This document shows positions 27,896-37,098 of a stretch of 64,000 bases of DNA, in pieces; the first letter of the stretch is position 1, and every line of letters starts with the position of its first letter. Source of the stretch: VRUE01 sp963737575 (GTDB taxonomy: Bacteria; Actinomycetota; Thermoleophilia; Solirubrobacterales; 70-9); assembly GCA_963737575.1 (NCBI GenBank), contig CAVTTJ010000009.1, forward strand, positions 589,795 to 653,794, given 5' to 3'. A model generated the notes under the pieces. That model saw only the letters and a program-made list of their open reading frames with translations, was not told the DNA's origin and made no database searches. A program made the translations under genes and the position numbers.

Positions 27896-28730
27896 TCAGG
27901 GGCCGCCGATGGCGAGTTCCAAACTATTGAACTTCTGCACGGGGATCTCCAGGCAGGGGAGACAGACGTGGACGCCGCCGCTCCCACCTGACGGAACTAC
28001 ATGGAATTCCCGCCAGTCACTGGGTTCGCTTTCCCCGTCGCCATTCAGAGCAATGACCCGCACACGACCGACGTCCGCATTGAATCCGACGCTCAGGTGC
28101 GTTTCGGGCGACTCGCTAGAGACCGTGTCTGTGCCGGTGGTGCAGGGGAAACTTGGACAGGTCTGACCCTGGACGCGATAATTGTCTGCCCCTTCGACCG
28201 CTTCCCAGGCCACAGGGATGAGCACCGGCGTACCTGGGAGTTCGCTTCCATTCGCCGGTTGTGTGAGAACAGGCTTGGCCGGGGCCCCTCCTCCCCCTCG
28301 CGACAAAAGCACTACGGCAGCGATCGCGCCCAAGATGACAACAGCGGCAACCGCGACGATCCACCAGGGGAAGCCCTTCTTCTTTTCTTCGGCGGCGACT
28401 TCGAACGAGACCGACGGCCCTTCGGTGAAGTCCTCGTCGGGGTTTTCCTCGGCCACCGCGTCGCAGCGGACCGAATACGTGCCGGGTTTGGTCCCTGTCG
28501 GAGCCGCGATCTGCGCGACGACGCTGCGCGGCTTCACCGGGGGCGAACTCGAATGTCGTCGGCTCAGATATCGAGAACCAACTCGCTTCGGCAGGAGGCA
28601 GGGCCGAGGCGAGGACGCGCCCGCGGACCGGCTTAGCGCTCGTGTTGGTGACCGTGAAGGCGGCCTGCCCTGCACCGTCTTTGTCGAGCGGGACCTTCTG
28701 GCCTGCGGCTGTGACTGTGAAGCTCGGCAC
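27896..28730 (-). CDS. Membrane-anchored Ig-like protein A of the eCIS operon, frameshifted
   Basis: ATG 28730. Residues 1-110: an Ig/CARDB-like beta-sandwich (FTVTAAGQKVPLDKDG, AAFTVTNTSAKPVRGRV, FEFAPGEA). At about 28545 the frame shifts in a GGGGG run and continues as VVAQIAAPTGTKPGTYSVRC and EGPSVSFEV. A single TM helix (WWIVAVAAVVILGAIAAVVL) follows, then an FN3-like domain (YRVQGQTCPSFPC, WREFHVVPSG). It is homologous in its first domain to the next gene upstream. Such proteins could tether the particle to the membrane. Confidence 0.7.
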
Positions 28731-28747
28731 GATCGGTTGTCCTCCAA

Positions 28748-29561
28748 TCAGAGTTTGTGGGTGCGAATGAGCAGCACACTCGCTCGGGCGACGAGGGCCG
28801 GGGCGGCGATGAGCAGAACCGGCGCGAGCACGGCGATCAGGGTGACGTCATTCAGGAGCTGAAAGACGGTGGCGAGCATCAAGATCGTCCAGGGGATCAT
28901 CAGGACGGCCAGGAAGGTCGCCGGTCAGCGTCGCGCCCCGGTAGCGCTTGATTCGCAGAGCGACGCCACTTCCGATCGTCGCGCCGATCGCCATCAGCAG
29001 GTAGCCGACGATCAGTGCCAGCAGCAGGGCGATCACATCTCCGATCGTGTTGCCGAGAACACATTCAAACCCGGAGCACGACGACGTTTCGTTGCTCGAG
29101 GTCAGCACGAAGACGACGACGATCAGCTCACCGAGCAAGCCGCCGACGAGCGCACCGACCAGCGTCGTCAGGTAGCCGCGCGGGGCACTGAGGCTCATCG
29201 TCGGGGCCGGCACGGTGACGGTGCAGCTCGGGCCTTCGGCGAAATCGTCGTCAGGATGTTCGATGCCAACGGCGTCTGCGCGGAATGCGTAGGTCCCGGC
29301 CGGAGCGCCGAGCGCGGGGTCGATCCTGACGGTGAACTGCTGGGCGGAGCCCGCCGCGAACTCGCGCTCCGCGTCCCCCACGACCGAGAACCATGTCGAT
29401 GGGGCGCCCTCGGCCGGGACTATGCGAAGCCGGGCTCGGATGGCACGGCCGCTGACATTGGAGACGGTGAAGGACGCCTCTCCGGTGCGGTTCTGATCGA
29501 GCGCCACACTCGCCGCCGGCGTCGTGATCGTGAAGGTCGAGGAGCTGAGGCTACCCGTCAT
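28748..29561 (-). CDS. Membrane-anchored Ig-like protein B of the eCIS operon, frameshifted
   Basis: ATG 29561 overlaps the end of the tail-protein-I gene. N-terminal Ig-like domain (FTITTPAASVALDQNRTG, ASFTVSNVSGRAIRARLRIV, DDFAEGPSCTVTV) parallels protein A. Two TM helices follow (LTTLVGALVGGLLGELIVVV, VIALLLALIVGYLLMAIG). Near 28925 the frame shifts; the next frame adds FLAVLMIPWTILMLATVFQL and LIAVLAPVLLIAAPALVARA and stops at 28748. Four membrane helices in total. Unknown function; the shared domain suggests duplication. Confidence 0.65.
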
Positions 29562-30108
29562 CGCCAAACCGGATTTCGGGGTCGAAGACCACGTGTGCGG
29601 GCTTCTCGTGCTCGGCGATCCGTTGGATGAGGCTCAGGTAGGGCGCGGCCTCAGAGGGGGCGTGGACCCGGATCCGAAACGGCAGCGGCCGGCCATCGTC
29701 GCCCGTCACCCGCTCCTCAATTCGGAATCCCGACACGCCGGTCGCCGTCTCAAGAATGCGGACCAGACCGCCGGCGGTGCCGCGCCACTTCGAGTCGCGC
29801 GCCGCCGCCGCGACCAGCTCGCGCAGCGCCCCGATGCCGCCCGCGAAGGGGCGGCCGGGCGAAGCGTAGGGATCGTCCGGTGGATCGAGGAACAGCCAGG
29901 CGAGATCCACCCACCAGCTCAAGAAGGGAACGAAGTCGTCGGGTGCTTCGCGAGAATCGAAATATCGCTCGAGCTCGGTGAGGATCGCTTCGTCCCTGGC
30001 GTGCATTTCCTCCATCACCCCGAGGAGGACCGTCAGCGGGTTGTCCTCCATGACGGCCGTCCGCTGAAAGACGTCAGGGAGCAGTAGGAGGGCCTGCTCG
30101 CGCCTCAC
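29551..30108 (-). CDS. Phage tail protein I-like baseplate component
   Basis: ATG 30108 overlaps the upstream stop. LLLPDVFQRTAVMED, LLGVMEEMHARDEAILTELE, RYFDSREAPDDFVPFLSWWV, DSKWRGTAGGLVRILETATG match the P2 gpI / TIGR02242 tail-protein pattern (LPxxF, ...APxxFLPWLA, WRGT...GL). 185 residues. In eCIS and phage tails this protein joins the baseplate wedge next to the J-like protein. The gene order (gp25, J, I) is the classical one. Confidence 0.85.
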   Translation of the reverse strand: MRREQALLLLPDVFQRTAVMEDNPLTVLLGVMEEMHARDEAILTELERYFDSREAPDDFVPFLSWWVDLAWLFLDPPDDPYASPGRPFAGGIGALRELVAAAARDSKWRGTAGGLVRILETATGVSGFRIEERVTGDDGRPLPFRIRVHAPSEAAPYLSLIQRIAEHEKPAHVVFDPEIRFGDDG

Positions 30109-32687
30109 GGGTCGATTTCCCCTTCGCTGACGACGGTGATCTCGTGCTCACCTGAGACGAACAGCCAGGTCTCGGGGAGCGACACCGTCTCCGCGAATTC
30201 GGTTTCGCAGCGCGTGCTGTAGCTCTCTCCGTCGGTGCTCCCGTAGACGCCTTTCGCGCCGGCGGCGAGGATCATGCCGCTTTCCCCATTGGCCGCGACG
30301 TCGTCGACCTGGGTGAAGAGGAATTTCTTCGGGTCCCGCAGGGGGAGCCCGGAGTTCGACGTCCAGCGCCGCCCATGAGGCATCGGCGCGGCGCGCGTCG
30401 AGGTGAACGACGCCACCGTGATGGGTCGCCGCGAAGACGGTGGTGTCCTGGAAAGCCAGAGCCCAGCAGCTGCCCGCGCTCCAGTTGCGGCCGAAGGCAA
30501 CCCAGCCTTCGGGCGGATCCTCACTGCCGCGCAGCTCCCAGCGCCAGGCACCCTTTCCCGGGTCATCGCCGCCCGCGGCGGCCGCCGCCGCCCACAGAAA
30601 GGCGCGGGGGCCGTCGCGCTGGATGCTGAGGACCCGGATGTCCTCGCCCGGCCAGGCCGATTTTGCGGAAGCTGCTCGGCGCGCCGCCTTCGCTCGAGAG
30701 CCAGACGCCACCCGTCTCCTGCGCGGCCACCGCGACGTTGCGGGCGCCGAGCGCGTCGACGGCGACCCCGACTGCATAGAAGCCCTGAGTCTGGTCGGTG
30801 GTGACCAGGATCTGCACCGGGCTCGCCTCGGGCTCGACCGCGAGCTCGTAGAGGCCGACATCACTTGCGATCAAGAGAATCGGTTGGCTTCCCTTGCATG
30901 CTCCAGGCGATGTCTGCGACCTCGAACTCCAGCTTCGGCGCGGTGAAGACGTCCCAGGTCTCCCCCGCGTCGAAGGAGAAATGCAGGCGCGAGCCTTTGC
31001 CCACAGCGGTCACGACCGCGACCAGGCCCGGTTGCTCGGGATGGCTGCGAATCCGCTCGACCACCTCTCCTTCGAAGGCGATCAGCGCCTCCCAGCCTTC
31101 GGCGTCGTTGAGCGAGCGGAACACCATCCCGCCCGACGCTGCGTACCAGGTGTGCGGCTGGAACGCGTCGGCCGCGACGGCCTTGACTTCGGCGTTGGGC
31201 GCGAAGTCGACCAGCAGATGGACCGAGTCGACGAAGCGGACGCCAGGCTCTTTCAGCGCCATGTCGAACACGTGGGAGGCGCGGAGCGCCTGACCGAATC
31301 GCCAGCCGCCCGGCGCTGTCGCGTTCGGAAGCGGGTTGATCGTCGCGTAGAGCCGGTCTTCGACCCGCCGTTTCACCGCGCCGAGATCCTCCTCGGACCG
31401 GACCACGACCCGGGCCCGGACCCGGACCGTCTTGTAGCTCGCCCAATTGACCAGGCATGCGGTGCCCAAGCGGGCGGCGCTGGTCGATCGCTTCCTGGAT
31501 CTGCGTCTGCGCAGCTTCGACCTCGTGTTCGTGCAGGATCTCGGCGCTGAGGTGCCCTCCCCCAAGCTCTTGTTCATCGACGTAGGGGACGATCAGCACC
31601 TCGACGGTGCCGGGCGCCGCGTGTCGCCACAGCGCCGCCTCGGTGAAGGCACGCGCCCGCGCGATCGCCCCACTCGCCCAGCGGGCGACGGCCTCGTAGT
31701 CCTGCGCGGTCACCGCCCGCTCGATCCCGTGCAGCTCCTGCGGTCCGCGCACCAGGGCTTCATCGAGGGTCTCGGCTGGACGGCCGCCGGTGGCGGCTTC
31801 GGGGTTCGAGACCTTCCGCACCCCGGGGATCGGGTCCTTCAGCACCTCAATCGCCTCGGCGATCAGGTTGCCCTCGGCGCCCCCGCCGCGGGCATACCAG
31901 GCCCGGATCTCGCGGCCGGCGGTCGGGACCGCCGCCATCGGGAGCTGCTCGTCGCCCGAATCGGGTCGACGGAACGCAGGGGCGAAGACGATGCGACCGG
32001 ACATGCGGTCGGCGGTGTAGACCCGGTCCTCGCTCGACCGGTTCGCGAAGCTGTCGACCTCCTCCCAGAGGACGAAGGTCCGACCTTCGTGATCGCGGGC
32101 GGGGACGCGCTCGTCGAACTCCCCCTGCTGCGCCTCGACGCCGACAACGAGGTCGAGCTCGGTGCCGGTGGGAGCGATGATCGGCGGGCGCTGAACCGTC
32201 ACGGCCTGGCCGCCGAGGCCGGTGCCTTGGCCGAGAAGCTCGCCGTCGACCAGCTCACACTGGAGGGCGAGCACGTCGGCCGTCTGCGTCTCCGGCCGCG
32301 ATCGTCGCGTCGGCGGCGGTGACGAACATCGGCGGTTCGGAGGACCCGCCCGCCCGTTTGACCGTGGCACGTGTCCCCCGTGGGATCGAGATCGCTGTTT
32401 TCGCGGCCTGGTCGGCTTCGAAGCGAAGCTTGGCCGAGGCCGCCGCCGGCGGGCGCAGCGTCAGGCCCATCAGCTTGAGGAACTCGAGATAGGCCTTGTC
32501 CGGCACCCGGTTGAGCCGGTAGATCATCAGCTCGGTGAGGTAGGCGAAGAGTTCGACCAGGACGATCCCCGGGTCTCCCGGCGAGTGATCGGTCCAGCCG
32601 GGCGCCTTCTCGCCCAGATACGCCTTGGCCTCGGCGATCGAGGTCCTCCCAGCGGCGGTCGTCTAGCTGGGGGGTCGGCACGGTCAC
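30105..32687 (-). CDS. Baseplate J-like protein fused to a C-terminal beta-propeller; six frame breaks
   Basis: GTG 32687 overlaps the gp25 stop. Joined over frames it is ~860 residues. N-terminus: VPTPQLDDRRWEDL, WTDHSPGDPGIVLVELFAYL, MIYRLNRVPDKAYLEFLKLM, as in TIGR02243/baseplate-J (Afp11-like). The middle has GPQELHGIERAVTAQDYEAV, VEVLIVPYVDEQELGG and VNWASYKTVRVRARVVVRSE. From about residue 530 BNR-like blades appear: WYAASGGMVFRSLNDAEGW, LHFSFDAGETWDVF, VGLYELAV, GGVWLSSEGG, AFQDTTVFAATHHGG, KGVYGSTDGESY. Breaks lie near 32655, 32300, 31470, 30885, 30650 and 30340. No stop separates the two parts except at a one-base shift (30861), so a fusion is the simplest reading. Confidence 0.72.
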
Positions 32688-33115
32688 CGCGAAGGCACCC
32701 CTTCGAGGGCGACCGGCACGGCCAGCTGCCCCGTATTGAGGGTCGCCCTGACCCGGTAGTCGAGGACGATCTGGAGCATCGAGGCGTCCTCGGGATCGCG
32801 CCCGGCGTCGACCCGAAGAACTTCGACCCGCGGCTCCCACCGCTCCACCGCCTGGCGCACGTAGTGCATCGCCAGGCCCGCCGTCGTGTCGTCGTTCGGC
32901 GAGAAGATCAGCCGTTCGAGATCGCAGCCGTAGGCGGGTCGCATCACCCGTTCGCCGGGCCGGGTCGAGATCAGCAGCAGCAGGGCCTGCCGGATCGCGT
33001 CGTCTTCCTCGACCATCGCGATCGATCCGGTCGGCTCGACAAACATGCCGGCGCCCGCGGCCGCGGCGTCGGTCGCCGGGACGACGAAGCGCCAACCTCG
33101 GTAGCGGGCGGTCAT
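32684..33115 (-). CDS. gp25-like baseplate wedge protein
   Basis: ATG 33115: TARYRGWRFVVP, SIAMVEEDDAIRQALLLLIS, RPGERVMRPAYGCDLERLIF, MHYVRQAVERWEPRVEVLRV. This is the T4 gp25/IraD family (GERVMRPxxGC is diagnostic). 143 residues, normal length. Its stop overlaps the GTG of the J-like gene. It joins the spike hub to the sheath and J/I proteins. The frame is open upstream into the PAAR-like gene; the missing stop is explained by an indel in CGCGGGGGCGG just before the ATG. Confidence 0.88.
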   Translation of the reverse strand: MTARYRGWRFVVPATDAAAAGAGMFVEPTGSIAMVEEDDAIRQALLLLISTRPGERVMRPAYGCDLERLIFSPNDDTTAGLAMHYVRQAVERWEPRVEVLRVDAGRDPEDASMLQIVLDYRVRATLNTGQLAVPVALEGVPSR

Positions 33116-33451
33116 GCCGCCCCCGCGACGAACTGTCTGGCCCGGGTCGCGGACCATGTATTTGACGCCGCCCGGAGGGGTCCCGTCGGTCAGGCCCCAG
33201 ACGGTTTCCAGGCAGACCTTGTGCCCGGCGATCCGGATGAACGCCGAATACCCTTCGCGAACTGGCAGGGTTTTCATGCAGGGCTTGATCGTCGACCCCC
33301 GGTTTGGACAGCGGTCGATATCGCAGCCCTCCGGATCGGATTCGACCAAGACCTTGCGGCGCCCCACGGTCACGAGCCCCTGCGACGGTTTGATTCGCAC
33401 CACCCCCATGTGGGCGCAGTTCAGGGCGGCGTCCTCGGTCAGGAACTTCAT
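33112..33451 (-). CDS. PAAR-like spike-tip protein
   Basis: ATG 33451 overlaps the stop of the spike gene (ATGA). Residues: FLTEDAALNCAHMGVVRIKP, VLVESDPEGCDIDRCPNRGS, PCMKTLPVREGYSAFIRIAG, HKVCLETVWGLTDGTPPGGV. Two Cys/His groups in a short beta-rich protein at this position match the PAAR-like tips (Afp10/DUF4280-like) that sharpen the spike and bind a metal. In the called frame it reads through into gp25; a one-base change in the G5 run would restore a TGA at 33112. About 112 residues. Confidence 0.75.
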
Positions 33452-34959
33452 GCCTGCTCGAAGTCGACGGATTCGGCACGAATGACGATCCCCTTGCCCG
33501 GCGCCTCGATCTTCAGGTCGGTTGCCGCGTGCACGACCAGCTGATCGGTGCGACAGCTCCACCGAGCTGCCGGTTTGATCGGCGAGCCGCAATACCCCCT
33601 TCTCGTCGTCGAGGGCGATCTTCTGGCCGCCCGCCGTTTGCAGGGTGAAGCGCTTGACCGCGCCGCCCTCCACCCCGGGGTCGGGCGGACCCCCTTCGCC
33701 GTAGAGGCCACCGATGACGATGCCGGCCGCCGGGTCCTCGTGGGGGAAGACGACAAGGACCCGGTCGCCGACATCGGGGAGAGCGACGATTCCCCGTTCG
33801 CTCCCGGCGCCGGGGACGACGACCCCGAGCCAGTCGCTTTCGACGTCGCCGTAGGCGGGCAGGCTGACACGCGACCCGGCCACGCCCGTCGGGGTCGTCG
33901 ACGCTGGTCACTTCGCCGAGAGCAGCGACGGATGAGACAGGACGGGGCCGGGACGCCGGCGGCGCCGTGCCGAACTCGGTCGCGAACCCGTGCTGGGCGT
34001 CGATCGTGTGGGTCACCTCGGTCAGCACGTAGCGGCCGTCGAGCTCGTCTCGCAGGCCGGTGACCTCCACCGGCGCTCCCGGGAGCAGCTTCGGATTCCC
34101 CTCGGCGAGACCCCAGAGCGTCACCTCGGCGGCCGCCCGCATGTCGAGCTCGGCCTGCGCGAGCTTCTCCGCGTGGTCGTCGTCAGGGGCGGCCTCGTCG
34201 AGAAGAAGGATCGTGTCGCCGCCGCCGACGTCTGCTGGCGCGACCTCGGCTCCGATGTCGCGGCCGCTGCGAGGCGAGTCGGCCGTCGCCTGATAGGCCT
34301 CGGCCCGCAGGGGGTCCCATCCCTCGGCCGTGACGCTGCGGCAGGATGTCTCGCCGCTGAGCTCGACCCGGGCCTCCAACAGCTCCTCGCCGAGGTGCAG
34401 CGTCACGGCGTCACCGTCGCCCGCGAGGGTGATCAGGTGGAGGACGTCGTCCCGCACCGTCGGGTAGAGGCCGCAGCGCTCGGCGAGCACGACGAGCAGC
34501 TCGAGATCGCTTTGGCGGTGCTGCACGAGGTTCTGCCAGAGCGGGCCGGAGTCGGCGGCCTCCACCGAGAGGCCGAGCTCCCCGACGAGTTCTTCGGCGA
34601 GGTCGGTCGACGGTCGTCTGCACGAGCGCCCGCGCCCGATGACTCTTTCGCAGCCGGTGCAGCGGGTCGTAGGCCCGCACGACCGTCTCGTGGTCTCGAT
34701 CGGCCTGAAAGACGTGCTCCACCACGGTGACCTGGCCGGAGAACAACGACATTTCGTCTTCGCCGGCAACAACTCGGAGACTGGCTCCCGGCGAGAGCGG
34801 CTCGGTCTCCACCGGGCCGTGGAAGCTCAGCTCGCACTGGTTGGGCGCGGAGAGGCGCTGGGAGACCCGAACCTCGGCCAGTTCGCGCATCGCCTCTTCG
34901 CCCAGCGGCGCGCCGCCTGCCTCGACGGTCACCTGCGGCAGAAGGGCGACGGCCTTCAT
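33448..34959 (-). CDS. VgrG-like spike protein (gpD + gpV), frameshifted
   Basis: ATG 34959. Part 1: LSAPNQCELSFHGPVETEPL, SLFSGQVTVVEHVFQADRDH and VVRAYDPLHRLRKSHRAR (gpD hub fold). Shift near 34635, then DLAEELVGELGLSVEAADSG, LVVLAERCGLYPTVRDDVLH, WGLAEGNPKLLPGAPVEVTG. Shift near 33890, then the OB-fold: RVSLPAYGDVESDWLGVVVP, GIVALPDVGDRVLVVFPHED, GIVIGGLYGEGGPPDPG. Shift near 33545, then LKIEAPGKGIVIRAESVDFE to the stop at 33448. ~503 residues, Afp8/VgrG size. It is the central spike that pierces the target. Confidence 0.8.
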
Positions 34960-35673
34960 CGCGTTCTCCTCGCGGCAGAGGGCGCGCGGAATCCTCAGCA
35001 GGGTCCCGGGCGCCAGCCGCCCGGGATCGGTGAGCGCGTTGGCGTCGGCGATCGTGCGCCAGGCGCCAGGGTCGCCGTAGTGGCGGTAGGCGATTTCATC
35101 GAGGCGTTCGCCGCCTTCGTCGCCGATCACCGGATGGGTCGTTTCGCCTTCCTCGCCTTCGCCCAGGGCGGTCGGTTCGAGCCGCCGGCGATGGCGGCGC
35201 TCGCCCTGGCTGTCGGCGTCGCTGACGCGCGCAAGCCTCATCCGCAGCCACGAGCGCGCCGGCATCCCGTCCTGCTCGAACTGCTCGAGGCGCTCGGCGA
35301 CGGCGGTGACGACGCCGGGGACGTTCCACGACTTGCCCCAGAGGAAGCGAACGATCGGCGCCGGCGCGCCGGTTCCGGTTTGCTGCGCGGTTTCCGCCAG
35401 CTGCCAGAGGGGCCGGGTGAGGTCGCGCACGTCTGACGTTTCGATCGTCGAGCCGGCGACGCCGATGTCGAACAGGAGGTCGAGGTTGAGGTCGGTGCGA
35501 CCGCCGCCGGTGTAGAGGATCGGGTCCTCGGAGACCGCCGCGCCGGTCAGGAGGCCCGTCGCCGAGCGCCGCCGGCGCACTCCGGCAGTGCGGGAGACCT
35601 CGATGCTTTCCGGGTTCAGAAGGCATCCGAGTCGCTCTCCGGTCGACTCAACCAGGAAGGCGACTCGTTCCAT
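34956..35673 (-). CDS. LysM-containing CIS tube/baseplate protein (Afp7-like)
   Basis: ATG 35673. N-terminal domain: ERVAFLVESTGERLGCLLNP, SIEVSRTAGVRRRRSATGLL and ILYTGGGRTDLNLDLLFD match CIS_tube (PF19266-type) proteins. A C-terminal LysM follows: RLDEIAYRHYGDPGAWRTIA, ANALTDPGRLAPGTLLRIPR. The combination is the Afp7 layout, sitting between tube and spike. The stop is a TGA overlapping the spike ATG in the +1 frame, so one base is probably wrong near 34965. ~238 residues. Confidence 0.82.
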
Positions 35674-36594
35674 CAGAGTCGCGACTGCTCACGCGCGACC
35701 CGCAGGCCCCGCTCCCAATTGCGCAATGCAGCCTCCGCGTCGGGCCCGCCCTCCTGCGGCGGATCGGGAAGGTCCGGCCAACGATGCGAAGCTGAACCCG
35801 GCCTGTCCTCCGCCAGGCGGGGCTGTGGTCGCCCTTTGCCGGGACGCTCGGGCTCGATCGGCTGCGATGTCCGGTCGATGGATGCTCCTCGGCGCCGCCT
35901 CGGCGCTGATCGGCGCGGAGAGTCGGATCGGAATGGCGGCTGACGGGACCGGGCGGGCCGGCCTTCTCCGGTGACATCGCCGGCGCGGGGTCGGCTGGCC
36001 GCCGGCTCGATGGAGACCGGAGCACGCACCGGCATCTCCGGCGGCGAGGGGTCGAGCGCAACCCCCGGGCGGTCGCCGGACGACTCTGCTGTGCGGAGTT
36101 CGTGCCCTGGGGCGCAGTGGTCGTCGGTCGCGACCGGGGCCCCGGGCGCCGGTGCCTCCACCGTCTCGCCGCGGAGTGCGACGCCCACCGGAATCGCCGG
36201 CCGTCGCCGGCCTCTTGTCCGGACGCCGGGGCGGCGCTGGGACCTCGAGCTGCGAAGGTCGTGGAGGAGCTGGCTCCGCGGCGGCAGGCGGAGCCGCTGG
36301 TTCTGCGGCTCCGGCGGGAGGCGTCCGCGGCGGCTCGGGAAGCTTGTCCACCTTCCCGGGAGGAGAGTCCGGCGCACCCCGAGCGGGCGGCAGCTGATCG
36401 TCGCCCACCGGCTCGAGCAGGCCGGGGGCGCCGCGTCGCACCCGCTCCACCCAGTCCGCGGGGGGCTGCGACGTTCGCATCGGTACCTCGACCGCGGATG
36501 CGTCGAGGACACCCCGCCCGGCGCGCCATCGGACCCACGCCCCGGCGGCTCGGTCAATCAGCCCCAGCAGGACCCTGATCGAGCCTCTGAGCAT
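35673..36594 (-). CDS. Proline-rich eCIS operon protein, frameshifted, unknown
   Basis: ATG 36594 lies four bases after the tube stop. N-terminal ~80 residues look folded (IRVLLGLIDRAAGAWVRWRA, DWVERVRRGAPGLLEPVG). A long Pro/Ala/Arg-rich linker follows (EPPRTPPAGAAEPAAPPAAA). A frame change near 36200 leads to another Pro/Arg-rich stretch and a short helical end (DAEAALRNWERGLRVAREQ) that stops at 35673, overlapping the LysM start. No family is known to me. It could be a flexible assembly or length factor. Confidence 0.6.
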
Positions 36595-36597
36595 CCG

Positions 36598-37077
36598 CTA
36601 GCCCCTTTCGAGGGTCTCGAAGACGAGCGACAAGCTCTCGATCGCGACCTCGCGATTGAGGGCGTCGAGCGGAGCTCCCCGCCATCGAGACGGCCAGGCG
36701 CCGGTGAGGTTCCATCGGACGACCTCCTGGCTGCCTTCGCTGTCCAGCATCAGGATCGAGACGTTTCGCCGTTCGACTTTCCCGCCGACCGCCGAGAGGA
36801 GCCACTGCCACAGTTCGCCGGACGAGGTGAGTCCATAGCGAAGCGTCACATCTCCGTAGCTGACCGGCCCCGGTAGGACATGCACGACCTGACCGGAGCC
36901 ACCCTCCCGGTAGCGGATCGGCTCGACGTTCACATCAAGCCCGCTGCACTCGGTGAAGTGCCCCTCCGTCACTCCCTGCAGTTCGACCTTGAAGAGGTAG
37001 GCGCGGAGAGGCTCTTCGAATGTTCCTGGCGTCGCACCCGACGGTGCGCTTGGCGCGGTCTCGGCGGCTTCGGGCAT
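36598..37077 (-). CDS. Contractile injection tube protein (gp19/Afp1-like)
   Basis: ATG 37077 with AGGAGG nine bases upstream. YLFKVELQGVTEGHFTECSG, VNVEPIRYREGGSGQVVHVL, YGDVTLRYGLTSSGELWQWL and RRNVSILMLDSEGSQEVVRW are the T4-like tail-tube signature (inner tube hexamer). 159 residues, normal. N-terminus Pro/Ser-rich. Only one tube gene is present, whereas many eCIS have two or three. It assembles inside the sheath and ends on the LysM/baseplate proteins. Confidence 0.9.
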   Translation of the reverse strand: MPEAAETAPSAPSGATPGTFEEPLRAYLFKVELQGVTEGHFTECSGLDVNVEPIRYREGGSGQVVHVLPGPVSYGDVTLRYGLTSSGELWQWLLSAVGGKVERRNVSILMLDSEGSQEVVRWNLTGAWPSRWRGAPLDALNREVAIESLSLVFETLERG

Positions 37078-37098
37078 TTCAGTCAGACCTCCTGTTGG

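Noticed and set aside
31447..33544. Long plus-strand frames of 291 and 440 residues
   Set aside because: Antisense to baseplate J and gp25, which have clear family motifs.
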